Shown: one piece after another, positions 35,141-44,949 of the stretch
Position numbering within the stretch: position 1 is the stretch's first letter
Layout: each line of letters opens with the position of its first letter
DNA from: Acidiferrobacter thiooxydans
GTDB lineage: Bacteria > Pseudomonadota > Gammaproteobacteria > Acidiferrobacterales > Acidiferrobacteraceae
DNA: 64,000 nt
Direction of reading: 5' to 3'
Assembly: GCF_003333315.1 (NCBI RefSeq)
Contig: NZ_PSYR01000001.1
Span: 894,501 to 958,500, forward strand
Made by a program: the position numbers and the translations under genes
Notes under the pieces: model-generated
What the model saw: the letters and a program-made list of their open reading frames with translations, nothing else
Database searches by the model: none
Told to the model about the DNA's origin: nothing

Positions 35141-35524
35141 ATGCAGAAAACCATGCTTCATGCCAAATTGCACCGCGTGCGCGTCACCCAAGTCGAGATC
35201 GATTACGAAGGGTCGGTAGCGATCGATGCGAGCTTGCTGGATGCCGCCGGTATCCGCGAGTACGAGCGTATCGATGTCTTCAATGTCCGTAATGGCGAGC
35301 GCTTCAGCACCTATGCCATACGCGGAGAGCCGGCCTCCGGTCTCATCTCGGTAAACGGCGCGGCAGCCCACAAGGCCGCTGTCGGTGACCTCATCATCAT
35401 CTGCGCCTTCGGCATCTATGAGGAGCATGAGGCCCATGCGATGAAGCCCCGCCTCATCTATGTCGATGCCGGCAACCGCATCGTGCGCAGCAGTCACACC
35501 ATCCCCATGCAGGCGGCCGGCTGA
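35141..35524 (+). CDS. panD: Aspartate 1-decarboxylase (pyruvoyl-dependent)
   Basis: This 127-residue PanD is made as a proenzyme that self-cleaves before Ser25 (YEGS, Gly24-Ser25) to give the pyruvoyl group, then forms beta-alanine for PanC. The N-terminus [18 protein letters not shown] and [15 protein letters not shown] match the family, and the cleavage serine sits at the same number as in E. coli. A longer frame upstream overlaps panC without start signal and is rejected. Confidence 0.95.
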   Translation: MQKTMLHAKLHRVRVTQVEIDYEGSVAIDASLLDAAGIREYERIDVFNVRNGERFSTYAIRGEPASGLISVNGAAAHKAAVGDLIIICAFGIYEEHEAHAMKPRLIYVDAGNRIVRSSHTIPMQAAG

Positions 35525-35656
35525 TCGGTTACCCTGCGTCTCGGTGATCCTTTCAGGGACAGGAAAAACAAGCGGGCTAGGTACACCTGCGACGGTGTAA
35601 AGGCCGTGGATCGCACGACCTGCGTGGACCGTCCGGGCGTCGCGTCTCGCCAGTCC

Positions 35657-35688
35657 CTGGGGCCGGAACCGGTTCGTCCCGGCCCCAG
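35657..35688. terminator. Hairpin between convergent panD and MFS genes
   Basis: A perfect ten-pair inverted repeat, CTGGGGCCGG at 35657-35666 and CCGGCCCCAG at 35679-35688, sits between the two convergent genes, six bases from the MFS stop. There is no T-run on either strand, so it is either Rho-assisted or a bidirectional attenuator. Confidence 0.5.
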
Positions 35689-35693
35689 AGGGG

Positions 35694-37190
35694 TCACATG
35701 AGATCGATCGGCTCGCCGTGTTCGATCGGGCCCTTGTGCTCCTGATCCTTCTTGGCGGCCGACAGGAGCCCGGCGATGACGTTGATCACGAGCAGGGTGA
35801 TCATGACCGGGGCAAAGCCATGCAGGAAGGCCTCCTTGCGTAGCGCTACCGGCAGGTCCTTGAAGAGCGTCACCTTATAGCCGTGTTGAATGATGTAACC
35901 GTGTTCGATGGAGGTGAAGATCACGCCCGAGATATCGACCCCAAAGATGAGGCCGAGCGCGCGCATCATATTGAGAATGCCGCCCGCCACCCCTAGGCGC
36001 TCGCGCGGGACCGAGCCCATGATGGCGGAGTTGTTGGGTGGCGTAAAAAGGCCCATGCCGATTCCCAGAATGACGAGTTCGGCGATCAATATCAGCATGT
36101 TGGGGGAGCGCCCGGTGAAGATCAGAAGCAGGGTCGCGAGCGCGCACACCGCCATACCCCACATGGTCATGAGGCGTGAGCCGTACTTGTCCGAGATATG
36201 GCCCGCGAATGGGGCCACGACCGCCATGGCGAGCGGGATGGGTGTGAGGATGGACCCGGTCACGACCGGGTTGTAGCCGGCGATCTTTTCCAGATAGAAG
36301 GGCATCAGGAAGAGCACGGCGAACAGGACATAATAGGATAGCAGTCCGGTCAGGTTACCCGCCCAGAATGCATAACGCTTGAAGAGCGTGAGATCGATCA
36401 TGGGGTGCGCGACGCGCATCTCGGTGATCAGGAAGGCGGTGAGCAAGACCGCGGCGAGCGCGAAGTAGGTCAGGATGATGGGAGCCGTCCAACCGATGGT
36501 CTCGCCCTCGTTCACCGCGAGCACCAGGAAGGCAAGCCCGGTGGCGAAGAAGGCGGTGCCCAGGTAGTCGATCTTCTCGCGCGCCTTGTCGGAGCGCTCG
36601 GCCGCCGGCAGACAGTAGAGGGCCGCGAATGTACCGATGATACCGATCGGCACGTTGACGTAGAAGATCGCCCGCCAGCTGACCGCCGAGATCAGAATGC
36701 CGCCGACGAACGGGCCGATCGACATGGCGACCGCCTGCACCGCGCCCTGAATACCGATGGCACGTCCACGCTCACTGCTTGGGAATGCGGCGGTGATGAT
36801 CGCCACCGAGTTGGCCTGGAGGAGGCCCGCGCCGATCGCCTGCAGGATGCGTGCACCGATCAGAAAGCCGGCGGACGAGGCCAGTCCGCAGAGCGCCGAG
36901 CCGACGGTAAAGACCACGAAACCGGTATTGTACATCTTGGTACGGCCGAAGATGTCGGCAAGACGTCCAAAGAGGGGAAGGAAGATGGTGAGAGTGAGCA
37001 TATAGGCCATCGCCACCCATTCGATGACCGCCATGTTGACCTTGAAATCCCCCTGGAGCGTCGGCAGGGCGACATTCACGATGCTCACGTCCAGGGCCGA
37101 CATCGACGCCCCGATCAGGACGGTGATCAGGATGAACCAACGCCATTGGGGATGCGAACTGAAGTAGGGGTGGGGAAATCGAGATTCCAC
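35694..37190 (-). CDS. MFS drug-efflux transporter, DHA2 family (EmrB/QacA)
   Basis: This 498-residue transporter has fourteen predicted membrane segments. The motif A region LFGRLADIFGRTKMY and the DHA2 motif DVSIVNVALPTLQGDF in helix 1 place it in the EmrB/QacA group. A second A-like motif, FAGHISDKYGSRL, lies in the C-half. The GTG start at 37190 has GAGAGGA nine bases upstream. It lacks a fused membrane-fusion protein; none is seen nearby, so it may work alone. Substrate unknown. Confidence 0.9.
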   Translation of the reverse strand: MESRFPHPYFSSHPQWRWFILITVLIGASMSALDVSIVNVALPTLQGDFKVNMAVIEWVAMAYMLTLTIFLPLFGRLADIFGRTKMYNTGFVVFTVGSALCGLASSAGFLIGARILQAIGAGLLQANSVAIITAAFPSSERGRAIGIQGAVQAVAMSIGPFVGGILISAVSWRAIFYVNVPIGIIGTFAALYCLPAAERSDKAREKIDYLGTAFFATGLAFLVLAVNEGETIGWTAPIILTYFALAAVLLTAFLITEMRVAHPMIDLTLFKRYAFWAGNLTGLLSYYVLFAVLFLMPFYLEKIAGYNPVVTGSILTPIPLAMAVVAPFAGHISDKYGSRLMTMWGMAVCALATLLLIFTGRSPNMLILIAELVILGIGMGLFTPPNNSAIMGSVPRERLGVAGGILNMMRALGLIFGVDISGVIFTSIEHGYIIQHGYKVTLFKDLPVALRKEAFLHGFAPVMITLLVINVIAGLLSAAKKDQEHKGPIEHGEPIDLM

Positions 37191-37682
37191 GCGATGGTCC
37201 TCTCAAAGTCAAGGCCGCAGGGAACCTTCGGCGCGCCTTGCAGCGGCCGTGGCTTGCCTGAGACCGGCTAATGGGGCTACGTCCGCCAATCCGCGAAAGT
37301 TACACCCTGGTTGCTCGTCGTCCCTTGTCGGATGGCATATCGAACGCAGGGTTCGAAAGGGATCGCAAAAAAGGCGGCGATTGAGGCGAATAGTATACGC
37401 CGGGCTTAGGGTCGATGCCACCGATTTTTAGCATAATCTGATATACCGAAAGGAAGGGGTCGGTGCGGCCTTTTTTAGCCAGCCGTCCGTGGCCATCCGG
37501 ATCCGGGATGAATACGGCGGCGGTTCGAACTGCCCGATCGTGGCCGGTATCCCCGATATCTACGGTAATGCCCGCCGACCCCCCCCAAACCCCTATTGTC
37601 GATGACTCATCACTGAAATATCCTGATTCAATAGGATCGGTCACCGATAATAGATCACAGGAACGGCATATGGGGCGACGAT
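37191..37682. other. Region upstream of the MFS gene with no confident gene
   Basis: Open frames exist on both strands (37463-37765 plus, starting GTG behind AAGGAAGGGG; 37300-37722 minus) but neither resembles a known protein and they overlap each other. A possible -10 TATACT on the minus strand at 37399-37394 could serve the MFS gene. Otherwise I see nothing. Confidence 0.4.
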
Positions 37683-37883
37683 ATGAGCAACCGGGCCGGC
37701 CACCCCAAAACCACGCCCCCAACGCGGCCAGCCCGCCCGATCCTGCATCGTGTCGGCGACACTGAGGCAGCGAGGCGCGACAGGGCGCGCAAGAGGGTGG
37801 AGAAGGAGGCGCGGCAGGATCCGCGCCAGCCGCTTCGCCCCACCCTCATAGATCTCTCCGCCATACCGGCACGCCGGGGATAG
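37683..37883 (+). CDS. Small basic hypothetical protein
   Basis: A 66-residue frame from ATG 37683 is rich in Arg, Pro and Lys (for example ARRDRARKRVEKEARQDPR). It has no membrane segment. A strong hairpin begins six bases after its stop. No family is recognised; it may be a nucleic-acid-binding small protein or a chance frame. Confidence 0.35.
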   Translation: MSNRAGHPKTTPPTRPARPILHRVGDTEAARRDRARKRVEKEARQDPRQPLRPTLIDLSAIPARRG

Positions 37884-37888
37884 GCCGC

Positions 37889-37921
37889 ATTGTGGGCCGA
37901 ACGGCCCATTCGGCCCGCAAT
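37889..37921. terminator. Thirteen-pair inverted repeat
   Basis: Arms ATTGTGGGCCGAA (37889-37901) and TTCGGCCCGCAAT (37909-37921) pair with one G-U wobble and a seven-base loop. It lies between the small basic ORF and the promoter of the membrane pair. No T-run, so terminator or operator function is open. Confidence 0.5.
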
Positions 37922-37930
37922 GGGCGAGGC

Positions 37931-37959
37931 TTGAGCATGACAGAAAGGGCGGATATGCT
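37931..37959 (+). promoter_or_regulatory. Putative sigma-70 promoter of the small membrane protein pair
   Basis: TTGAGC (37931-37936), a 17-base spacer and TATGCT (37954-37959) form a plausible promoter. The start codon lies at 37974, giving a very short leader of roughly eight bases. Confidence 0.45.
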
Positions 37960-37973
37960 GGGACATATACGAG

Positions 37974-38162
37974 ATGCAACTCAACGACGAACAGGCCAAG
38001 CATATAGCCGACACGCTGCGCATCGCATCTGTGGCTGAGTTCGGTTTTTTTGGTTACACGGGTGGGCTGGAGCGCCACGATTGGTTGCTTGTGTTCCTGG
38101 CGGTCACCATCTTTGTTTTGATAGAAAGCGGGGCGGTATTGATCATGAGGGAACGGGCATGA
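37974..38162 (+). CDS. Small membrane protein, 62 residues
   Basis: This short frame reads MQLNDEQAKHIADTLRIASV, then a single hydrophobic helix (WLLVFLAVTIFVLIESGAVLIM, residues 37-58) and a basic end RERA. The first half is an amphipathic helix. It is preceded by a promoter-like site and overlaps the next frame by ATGA, so it looks like a real coupled gene. I do not recognise a family; single-helix accessory subunits of transporters or oxidases have this form. Confidence 0.6.
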   Translation: MQLNDEQAKHIADTLRIASVAEFGFFGYTGGLERHDWLLVFLAVTIFVLIESGAVLIMRERA

Positions 38163-38269
38163 ACATCCCCATCGAACAGCTCTATATTGGTCTGGGCTGG
38201 TTTGCCCTTATTGGCATTGGAGGGCTTGTGTTGGCCTGGATGAACCATCGCGGCCACAAGCACAAATAA
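38159..38269 (+). CDS. Tiny membrane protein, 36 residues
   Basis: This frame reads MNIPIEQLYIGLGWFALIGIG, a single membrane helix and a basic His-rich end NHRGHKHK. Its ATG overlaps the preceding stop by four bases, typical of coupled subunits. Resembles in form the tiny subunits KdpF, CydX or AcrZ but matches none that I recognise. A hairpin follows at 38281. Confidence 0.55.
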   Translation: MNIPIEQLYIGLGWFALIGIGGLVLAWMNHRGHKHK

Positions 38270-38280
38270 CCCACTACGAC

Positions 38281-38308
38281 AACCGGTGCCAGCCCTATGG
38301 CGCCGGTT
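38281..38308 (+). terminator. Hairpin after the membrane pair
   Basis: Arms AACCGGTGCC (38281-38290) and GGCGCCGGTT (38299-38308) pair (one wobble) across eight bases, directly after the 36-residue gene. No T-run follows. Confidence 0.5.
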
Positions 38309-38310
38309 AC

Positions 38311-39113
38311 CTACCCCAATCTCCCTACCGGATCCTCGGCCCGCAGGTGCGTATACCGTTTCAGCATCTGCAGAATCTTGTGACTGGTAATCGCCGCGAC
38401 CTCCACAGGGTTCAACCCCGTCTCAAAGAGCCGGGAGGTCGTCCCATGGCGCCGATCGTGGAAGGTCAGGCCTTCGATGCTGGTGGCCATGCAGGCCCGC
38501 TCGAGGGGCCATGCCCGCACGGCGCATGGGAGGCTCGCATCTTGGTCTTTTGCGGCGGCCTCGACGAGGCGCCGATGCTCATCATCGACCAGTCGCCTTG
38601 TCCTGCCGCCCGGGAGCTTGGGACGCTGGCCCCGGATCCGCTTGACGGGGTTTCCCAGGGGCTCCATGCCCCAGGCGGAGCCTGTGACCGTGAAGACGTG
38701 GGAGAGTAAAGCGAGGTCGAGGCGGATGGCATTGGCGCCCAAACCTTCCGCTTGCCGGCCCCAGATGAACGTCGTGATGTCCGAGCCCTTGATGGACGCC
38801 AGGGAGCGACGGGCGAAGGGGAGGGCGGCTAAGGTCTTCACGCGGTTCTTCTCGCGCGCCACTGTCGACGGTTTCTTGGTCGGCGTGATCTCACGGAGGT
38901 AACGGTCCCAGGCCTCGGTCTGGCTGGTCGATGCCGCCTCGGTGCGCGAAACGAAGACCCCACGATCCATCTCCCGCTCGATCTGGCGCGCCCAGACCTC
39001 TACCTTGGATTTGCTATCGAATGGTCCAGATTGCGGCGGAAGCCCCGCCGAGGGATTTTCACTTGCCGGACACGCTTACCGTTCGGGCCGGGACGCTGGA
39101 TAAATGTCGGCAG
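38311..39113 (-). pseudogene. Decayed tyrosine recombinase (phage/island integrase)
   Basis: The intact frame 38970-38311 reads as a phage integrase with an N-terminal SAM-like domain (DRGVFVSRTEAA, SLASIKGSDI) and the C-terminal catalytic end (LTFHDRRHGTTSRLFETGLN, SHKILQMLKRYTHLRAED with the Tyr). The middle is deleted: the block holding the first catalytic Arg is missing and the helix EERRLVEAA-like text runs straight into FHDRRH. Upstream on the same strand the homology continues (GLPPQSGPFDSKSKVEVWARQIE), then shifts frame near 39040 (KRVRQVKIPRRGF) to an apparent lost start at about 39113. It is thus inactive. It abuts tRNA-Leu, a usual integration site. Confidence 0.82.
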
Positions 39114-39210
39114 GGGACACTTTTCTTGCGGAATTGTCTCACCAGTGTCTCGAATGCCATGCAGGCTTGTCTATGGTGGCGGCGAATATGCGCTAAATGC
39201 TGGATTTTAT

Positions 39211-39297
39211 TGGTGCCGGGAGAGGGGGTCGAACCCACACGGTATCTCTACCACCGGATTTTGAGTCCGGCGCGTCTGCCAGTTCCGCCATCCCGGC
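39211..39297 (-). tRNA. tRNA-Leu (anticodon CAA)
   Basis: Minus-strand cloverleaf with acceptor arms TCCCGGC/GCCGGGA, an anticodon loop CTCAAAA (anticodon CAA, for UUG), a long variable arm (typical class II, as in Leu) and a T-loop GTTCGACCC. Encoded CCA at 39213-39211. It lies beside the integrase remnant. Confidence 0.93.
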
Positions 39298-39305
39298 GCG
39301 CGCGC

Positions 39306-39332
39306 AGTATAACGGGTTTGTCGACAGGACAA
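39306..39332 (-). promoter_or_regulatory. Putative promoter of tRNA-Leu
   Basis: The minus strand shows TATACT (39311-39306) with TTGTCC (39332-39327) 15 bases upstream; the spacer is short but the -10 is good and the discriminator is GC-rich, as expected for tRNA promoters. Confidence 0.4.
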
Positions 39333-39355
39333 CAGTACTGGGCTCGCCTTTCCCG

Positions 39356-39361
39356 TATAAT
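39356..39361 (+). promoter_or_regulatory. Consensus -10 box before queA
   Basis: TATAAT lies only nine bases before the queA ATG, so the transcript would start almost at the start codon (leaderless). No good -35 is seen at 16-18 bases upstream. Divergent to the tRNA-Leu promoter. Confidence 0.4.
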
Positions 39362-39370
39362 CCCGGCGCC

Positions 39371-40414
39371 ATGACCTCAGATCTCTTTGACTACGACCTA
39401 CCCCCCGAATTGATCGCCCAAACGCCGGTCTCGCCCCGTAGTGCGAGCCGCCTCATGGTCGTCAGCGCTGATGATGGGGGTTTGGCGGACCGCCAATTTG
39501 CGGACCTGGGTGAATATCTTCTGGCGGGCGATCTTCTGGTCTTCAACGATACCCGTGTGGTGCCGGCGCGATTTTACGGGCGGCGCCCCACGGGCGGGCG
39601 TGTGGAGCTCTTGCTGGAGCGTTTTCTGGATGATGGTGGGCGGGCGCATGTGGCGCTACGCGCCAGTAAATCGCCGCGCGCCGGCGAGGTGCTCACGCTC
39701 GAGGGCGGGCTCTATGCGACGGTGCTGGGGCGGACCGGTGAATTGACAGAGGTCATGTTCAGCGGGGCTGACGACCTCATGGGGCTGATCGAGCGTGTCG
39801 GCCACGTGCCCCTGCCGCCCTACATCACGCGGCCCGACAATGAGAATGATAGGACCCGTTATCAAACGGTCTACGCGCGCGTCCCGGGGGCCGTGGCCGC
39901 GCCCACGGCCGGGCTTCATTTCGATGAGGCGCTGCTCGCGCGGTTGGCCGGACAGGGTGTGGAGACTGCCTTCGTGACGTTGCATGTGGGTGCCGGGACC
40001 TTTCGGCCCGTACGCCCCGAGACCCTGGCGCAAGGGCGGCTGCACCCCGAGCGCATCATTGTCTCCGAGGCCTTGGTAGCGGCGATCGCTGCCACCAAGG
40101 CGCATGGCGGACGGGTGATTGCGGTCGGAACCACGACCGCGCGGGCCCTGGAGGCGGCCGCGGCGTCCGGGACACTGAGGCCGTATATCGGGGATACGGA
40201 TCTTTTTATTCGTCCGGGGTTCCAGTTTCGGGTCACCGAAGGGCTTATAACCAACTTTCATTTGCCACATTCAACACTTTTAATGCTGGTGTGCGCGTTC
40301 GCCGGGGCCGACCGGGTGAGGGATGCTTATCGTCGGGCAGTGATGATGCGTTATCGTTTCTTTAGTTATGGCGATGCCATGCTCTTATGGCGCGCGGCCC
40401 GAGAGAATAAATAG
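39371..40414 (+). CDS. queA: S-adenosylmethionine:tRNA ribosyltransferase-isomerase
   Basis: This 347-residue enzyme builds epoxyqueuosine from preQ1-modified tRNA. It starts [19 protein letters not shown], the standard QueA N-terminus. Motifs are [53 protein letters not shown] and the C-terminal [22 protein letters not shown]. Its conserved partner tgt lies downstream, but a large sensor kinase gene has been placed between them. A hairpin after the stop (40439) may separate the transcripts. Confidence 0.95.
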   Translation: MTSDLFDYDLPPELIAQTPVSPRSASRLMVVSADDGGLADRQFADLGEYLLAGDLLVFNDTRVVPARFYGRRPTGGRVELLLERFLDDGGRAHVALRASKSPRAGEVLTLEGGLYATVLGRTGELTEVMFSGADDLMGLIERVGHVPLPPYITRPDNENDRTRYQTVYARVPGAVAAPTAGLHFDEALLARLAGQGVETAFVTLHVGAGTFRPVRPETLAQGRLHPERIIVSEALVAAIAATKAHGGRVIAVGTTTARALEAAAASGTLRPYIGDTDLFIRPGFQFRVTEGLITNFHLPHSTLLMLVCAFAGADRVRDAYRRAVMMRYRFFSYGDAMLLWRAARENK

Positions 40415-40438
40415 AAGGCGGACCGTTCGAGGAGGGCC

Positions 40439-40464
40439 GACCAAAGACGGAGAGACCTTTGGTC
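40439..40464 (+). terminator. Hairpin after queA
   Basis: GACCAAAG (40439-40446) and CTTTGGTC (40457-40464) pair perfectly across ten bases, in the gap between queA and the sensor kinase. The bases after it do not form a T-run. Confidence 0.4.
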
Positions 40465-40519
40465 GATAGTTCCGGAGCCGAGTCCGGTTAATGCTGGGAC
40501 TCCCGTCAGGACCAATAAT

Positions 40520-43500
40520 TTGTCGCACACCATCCTTGTCGTCGATGCGCCCGGGGGGGCCTGTTTCGAGCGGGTCGTCAGTACCGTGAAGCGTGCGAGC
40601 CCAGCGTCATTCCATGTCGGGACGGCCGAGGAGGTTGTGCGCCGCGTGGCGGCCCATGACGGGCCCGCCGTTGTCATCGTAACGAGCGATACCCCGGCTC
40701 CGCTCGCGGTCGCCGAGCAGGTTTATGGCGCAGCACCCCTTACCTACGTCCTGTTCGTGGCCGATGACGCGGGTGCCGCAACGCTTGTCTCGGGCCTACG
40801 AGATAGCGCGGTTTCGCAAGGGGCGCGCTGGGCGATAAGCCCTCCCGACGACGATCGCATCGTGGAGTTGCTGGCTGGCGCGCTTGGGGCATCACGGCGC
40901 CTTAAGACTACCGCCCTGGGCGGGGAGCCTGGTCGTGAGGTGGACGTGATATCGGCGGCCGCCGGCCGCCTTGCGCACATGGTCTGGTCGGCCGCAGCCG
41001 ACGGTACCATCGATTATTACAATGCCGAATGGGAGCGGGTCCTGGGTCTCGCGGTCGCTGATCTCAAACGTCATGGCTGGATCGCATTCAGCCATGACGC
41101 CGATCGGCCGCGCGCGCGCCTGGCCTGGGAGCAGGCGATATCCACGGGCGGCCATTTCCAGATAGAGGCACGTCTGCGCGCCGGCGGCGGCCAGTGGTCC
41201 TGGTGCCGACTTGAGGCGCGGCAAAGGGGCGAGGGACAGGACGCCGGGCGTTGGTATGGTGACTGTGTCCTATTGCGAGCACCACAGAGTCTCGAGAATT
41301 CCTGGCGGTTTTTGAGCGAGGTTGCGCGCCGCATCACCGAGAGCCTCGATTATGAGTCGACGCTCTCGAGCCTTGCCCAGGCGGTGGTGCCGACATTTGC
41401 AGATTGGTGCGCGGTGGATGTCGTGAACGATGCCGGAGGCCTCGAGCGCGCGAGCCTGTCTCACACAAATCCCGATCTCGTGCGTGCCATCGTAAGCCGC
41501 AGGCCGGATGTCGAGGTCAGTCGTTGGACGGCGCTCGATGTCGTACGCACCGGAGAGCCGCAGCTTATTACGGACATCGATCAGGGCATGATCGATGCGA
41601 TTGTAAAAGACCCGCAGGCGCGCGCCTTTTTTGCCTCCCTTAAGCTGCGCTCCCTTATCCGGTTGCCGCTCAAAGCGCGTGGACGGACCGTGGGCGTCAT
41701 CACCTTCGTGTTATCGGGTCCGGGCGCGCGTCGCTACACACAAGAGGACCTGCCGCTTGCCACGGAGATTGCCCAACAAGGGGCGATCGCCGTGGAAAAT
41801 GCCCGTCTCTACCGTAAGGCCCGCGAAGAGATCGAGGAGCGCCGCCATGCCGAAGAGGCGCTGGCCACGAGCGAGGCCCGTTACCGGTCGCTCATAGAGG
41901 CCTCGGCGCAGATCGTCTGGAGTCTTGATGCCGAGGGCCGCGCCCGCGACGACCTGCCGGGCTGGCGGGCGTTCACCGGCCAATCGCCGAAGGATGTGGT
42001 CGGCTACGGCTGGATGGAGGCCCTGCATCCGCGTGATCGCGAATCCTTGCGGGCCCGGTTTCCGTGTTTCGGGCCGGAGCCGCAGGCCATCGTCCTGCAG
42101 GCCGATCTTGCCTCTGCGGAGGGCGGGTATCGTTCTGTGATCCTGCGTATCGTGCCGCTTTTCGACAAGGACGGGTGTTGCCGCGAGTGGATTGCCGCCG
42201 GCATCGATATTACCCGCGAGAAGACCGCGAACGAACTCCTGGCGCGCGAGAAGGAGCAGCTGGCGGTGACCCTGAACAGTCTTGGCGAGGCGGTGGTGAC
42301 GATGGACACTTCCGGACATATCACGCTCTTCAACCATGTCGCGCAGACTTTGACGGGCTGGCCCCAGCGGGAGGCCCTGGGGAAACCGGTTGACGAGGTC
42401 GTGCCGTTACACGATATGGGCTCCGGCCAACGACTTTTGGATATCGTCGGGGGCGTGTTACGCCAAGACGAGCAGCCACGCCTCGGTGAGCGGCGGCTTC
42501 TGCGCGCCCGTGACGGCAGCGAGCGCTTGGTCGTGTATACCGCGGCACGGATACGCGACCCGGCGGGTCAGAGCGTGGGTGCCGTGGCCGTGTTCCGAGA
42601 TATCACCGCTCATCAAAGGTTGGAGGAAGATGCCCTGAAGGCGCAGAAGCTTGAGTCCGTGGGGGTCTTGGCGGGCGGCATCGCGCATGACTTCAACAAT
42701 ATCCTGACCGCGGTCATCGGGAATATTACGCTCGCCAAGATGCTGGTGCCAGGCGTAGATCGTGTAAACCATGCCCTGTCTGAGGCCGAAAAGGCGGCGT
42801 GGCGAGCGCGCGGGCTCACGCAGCAGCTCTTGACCTTTGCGCGCGGTGGGGCACCTGTAAAGCGCGAGGGTTCGCTGGCGGTACTGCTGCGCGAGACGGT
42901 GCCGTTCGCGCTCGCCGGTTCCAAGGCCAAATGCCACGTCGTCGTGGCTGATGATCTCTGGACCGTGGCCTTCGATCCGGGACAATTGAGTCAGGCGATC
43001 AGCAACCTTGTCATCAACGCCGCGCAAGCCATGCCTTCCGGCGGGATTATTCACATCGAGGCGCGCAACGCCGAGACCGCCGGTGAGGACCCGCAGGTAC
43101 TGCCCCCCGGACCTCACGTGCGCATCCTGGTCGCTGATACCGGCAATGGTATCCCCAAGGCCCATCTCACCAAGATCTTCGATCCGTACTTTACGACCAG
43201 GGAGGGGCACAGCGGCCTTGGGTTGGCCACGACCTATTCCATAATCCGTCGGCATGGGGGGGTTATAAGGGTGGAGTCGGAGGAGGGGCGGGGCACGCAG
43301 TTCGAGGTGTACCTCCCGGCCCAGGCGGCGCCGACGGCGCCTGCCAAGCCGGTCCCGCGCCAGCGCCAACGGGACCGGATACTGATCCTGGATGACGAGC
43401 CGGCACTCCTCACATTGCTGGCCGCACTACTCGATTATTTGGGCTATGAGACGTCCGCCGCGCAAGACGGTGCACAGGCGGTAGCGGATTATGCGCAGGC

Positions 43501-43765
43501 CTTGCGCGAAGGCCGCCCATTCGCGGCGGTGATCCTGGACCTCACCGTGCCCGCCGGGGTTGGGGGCGAGGAGTGCCTGCGGCGATTGCGATCGCTCGAT
43601 CCCGATGTCCGGGCGATCGTGTCGAGCGGCTATTGCCATGATCCGATCATGGCCGATTTCGCGCGGTTTGGTTTCCGCGCCGCGATCACCAAGCCCTACC
43701 AGTTGCACGAGCTCGAGCAGACGATCCGCGGCGTGCTTGTGGAAAACGGCGAGCATTTGCGCTAG
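40520..43765 (+). CDS. Hybrid sensor histidine kinase (PAS/GAF/HisKA/HATPase/receiver)
   Basis: This 1081-residue cytoplasmic protein has no obvious membrane segment. It contains an N-terminal receiver-like domain (about 1-115, without an obvious phospho-Asp), a PAS domain (about 150-255), a GAF domain (about 270-430), and two more PAS domains (about 445-560, 575-690). These are followed by HisKA with GGIAHDFNNILTAVIGN (His723) and HATPase_c with N-box SNLVINAAQAMP, G1 DTGNGIP and G2 GLGLATTYS. A C-terminal receiver has the phosphoacceptor in LDLTVPAG (Asp1007). This His-box class resembles cyanobacterial-type/NtrB-like HPK4 kinases. TTG 40520 follows CAGGA at eight bases. No cognate response regulator is adjacent. 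Signal unknown. Confidence 0.9.
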   Translation: MSHTILVVDAPGGACFERVVSTVKRASPASFHVGTAEEVVRRVAAHDGPAVVIVTSDTPAPLAVAEQVYGAAPLTYVLFVADDAGAATLVSGLRDSAVSQGARWAISPPDDDRIVELLAGALGASRRLKTTALGGEPGREVDVISAAAGRLAHMVWSAAADGTIDYYNAEWERVLGLAVADLKRHGWIAFSHDADRPRARLAWEQAISTGGHFQIEARLRAGGGQWSWCRLEARQRGEGQDAGRWYGDCVLLRAPQSLENSWRFLSEVARRITESLDYESTLSSLAQAVVPTFADWCAVDVVNDAGGLERASLSHTNPDLVRAIVSRRPDVEVSRWTALDVVRTGEPQLITDIDQGMIDAIVKDPQARAFFASLKLRSLIRLPLKARGRTVGVITFVLSGPGARRYTQEDLPLATEIAQQGAIAVENARLYRKAREEIEERRHAEEALATSEARYRSLIEASAQIVWSLDAEGRARDDLPGWRAFTGQSPKDVVGYGWMEALHPRDRESLRARFPCFGPEPQAIVLQADLASAEGGYRSVILRIVPLFDKDGCCREWIAAGIDITREKTANELLAREKEQLAVTLNSLGEAVVTMDTSGHITLFNHVAQTLTGWPQREALGKPVDEVVPLHDMGSGQRLLDIVGGVLRQDEQPRLGERRLLRARDGSERLVVYTAARIRDPAGQSVGAVAVFRDITAHQRLEEDALKAQKLESVGVLAGGIAHDFNNILTAVIGNITLAKMLVPGVDRVNHALSEAEKAAWRARGLTQQLLTFARGGAPVKREGSLAVLLRETVPFALAGSKAKCHVVVADDLWTVAFDPGQLSQAISNLVINAAQAMPSGGIIHIEARNAETAGEDPQVLPPGPHVRILVADTGNGIPKAHLTKIFDPYFTTREGHSGLGLATTYSIIRRHGGVIRVESEEGRGTQFEVYLPAQAAPTAPAKPVPRQRQRDRILILDDEPALLTLLAALLDYLGYETSAAQDGAQAVADYAQALREGRPFAAVILDLTVPAGVGGEECLRRLRSLDPDVRAIVSSGYCHDPIMADFARFGFRAAITKPYQLHELEQTIRGVLVENGEHLR

Positions 43766-43774
43766 CGTAGGTGC

Positions 43775-44940
<1,166 letters not shown>

Positions 44941-44949
44941 AGGGAAATC

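Noticed and set aside
37300-37722. Minus-strand frame of 140 codons upstream of the MFS gene
   Set aside because: No family, no ribosome site recognised, and it overlaps opposing frames.
37463-37765. Plus-strand frame of 100 codons beginning GTG behind a purine-rich site
   Set aside because: Ribosome-like site is good, but amino-acid content looks random and it overlaps the 66-residue frame.
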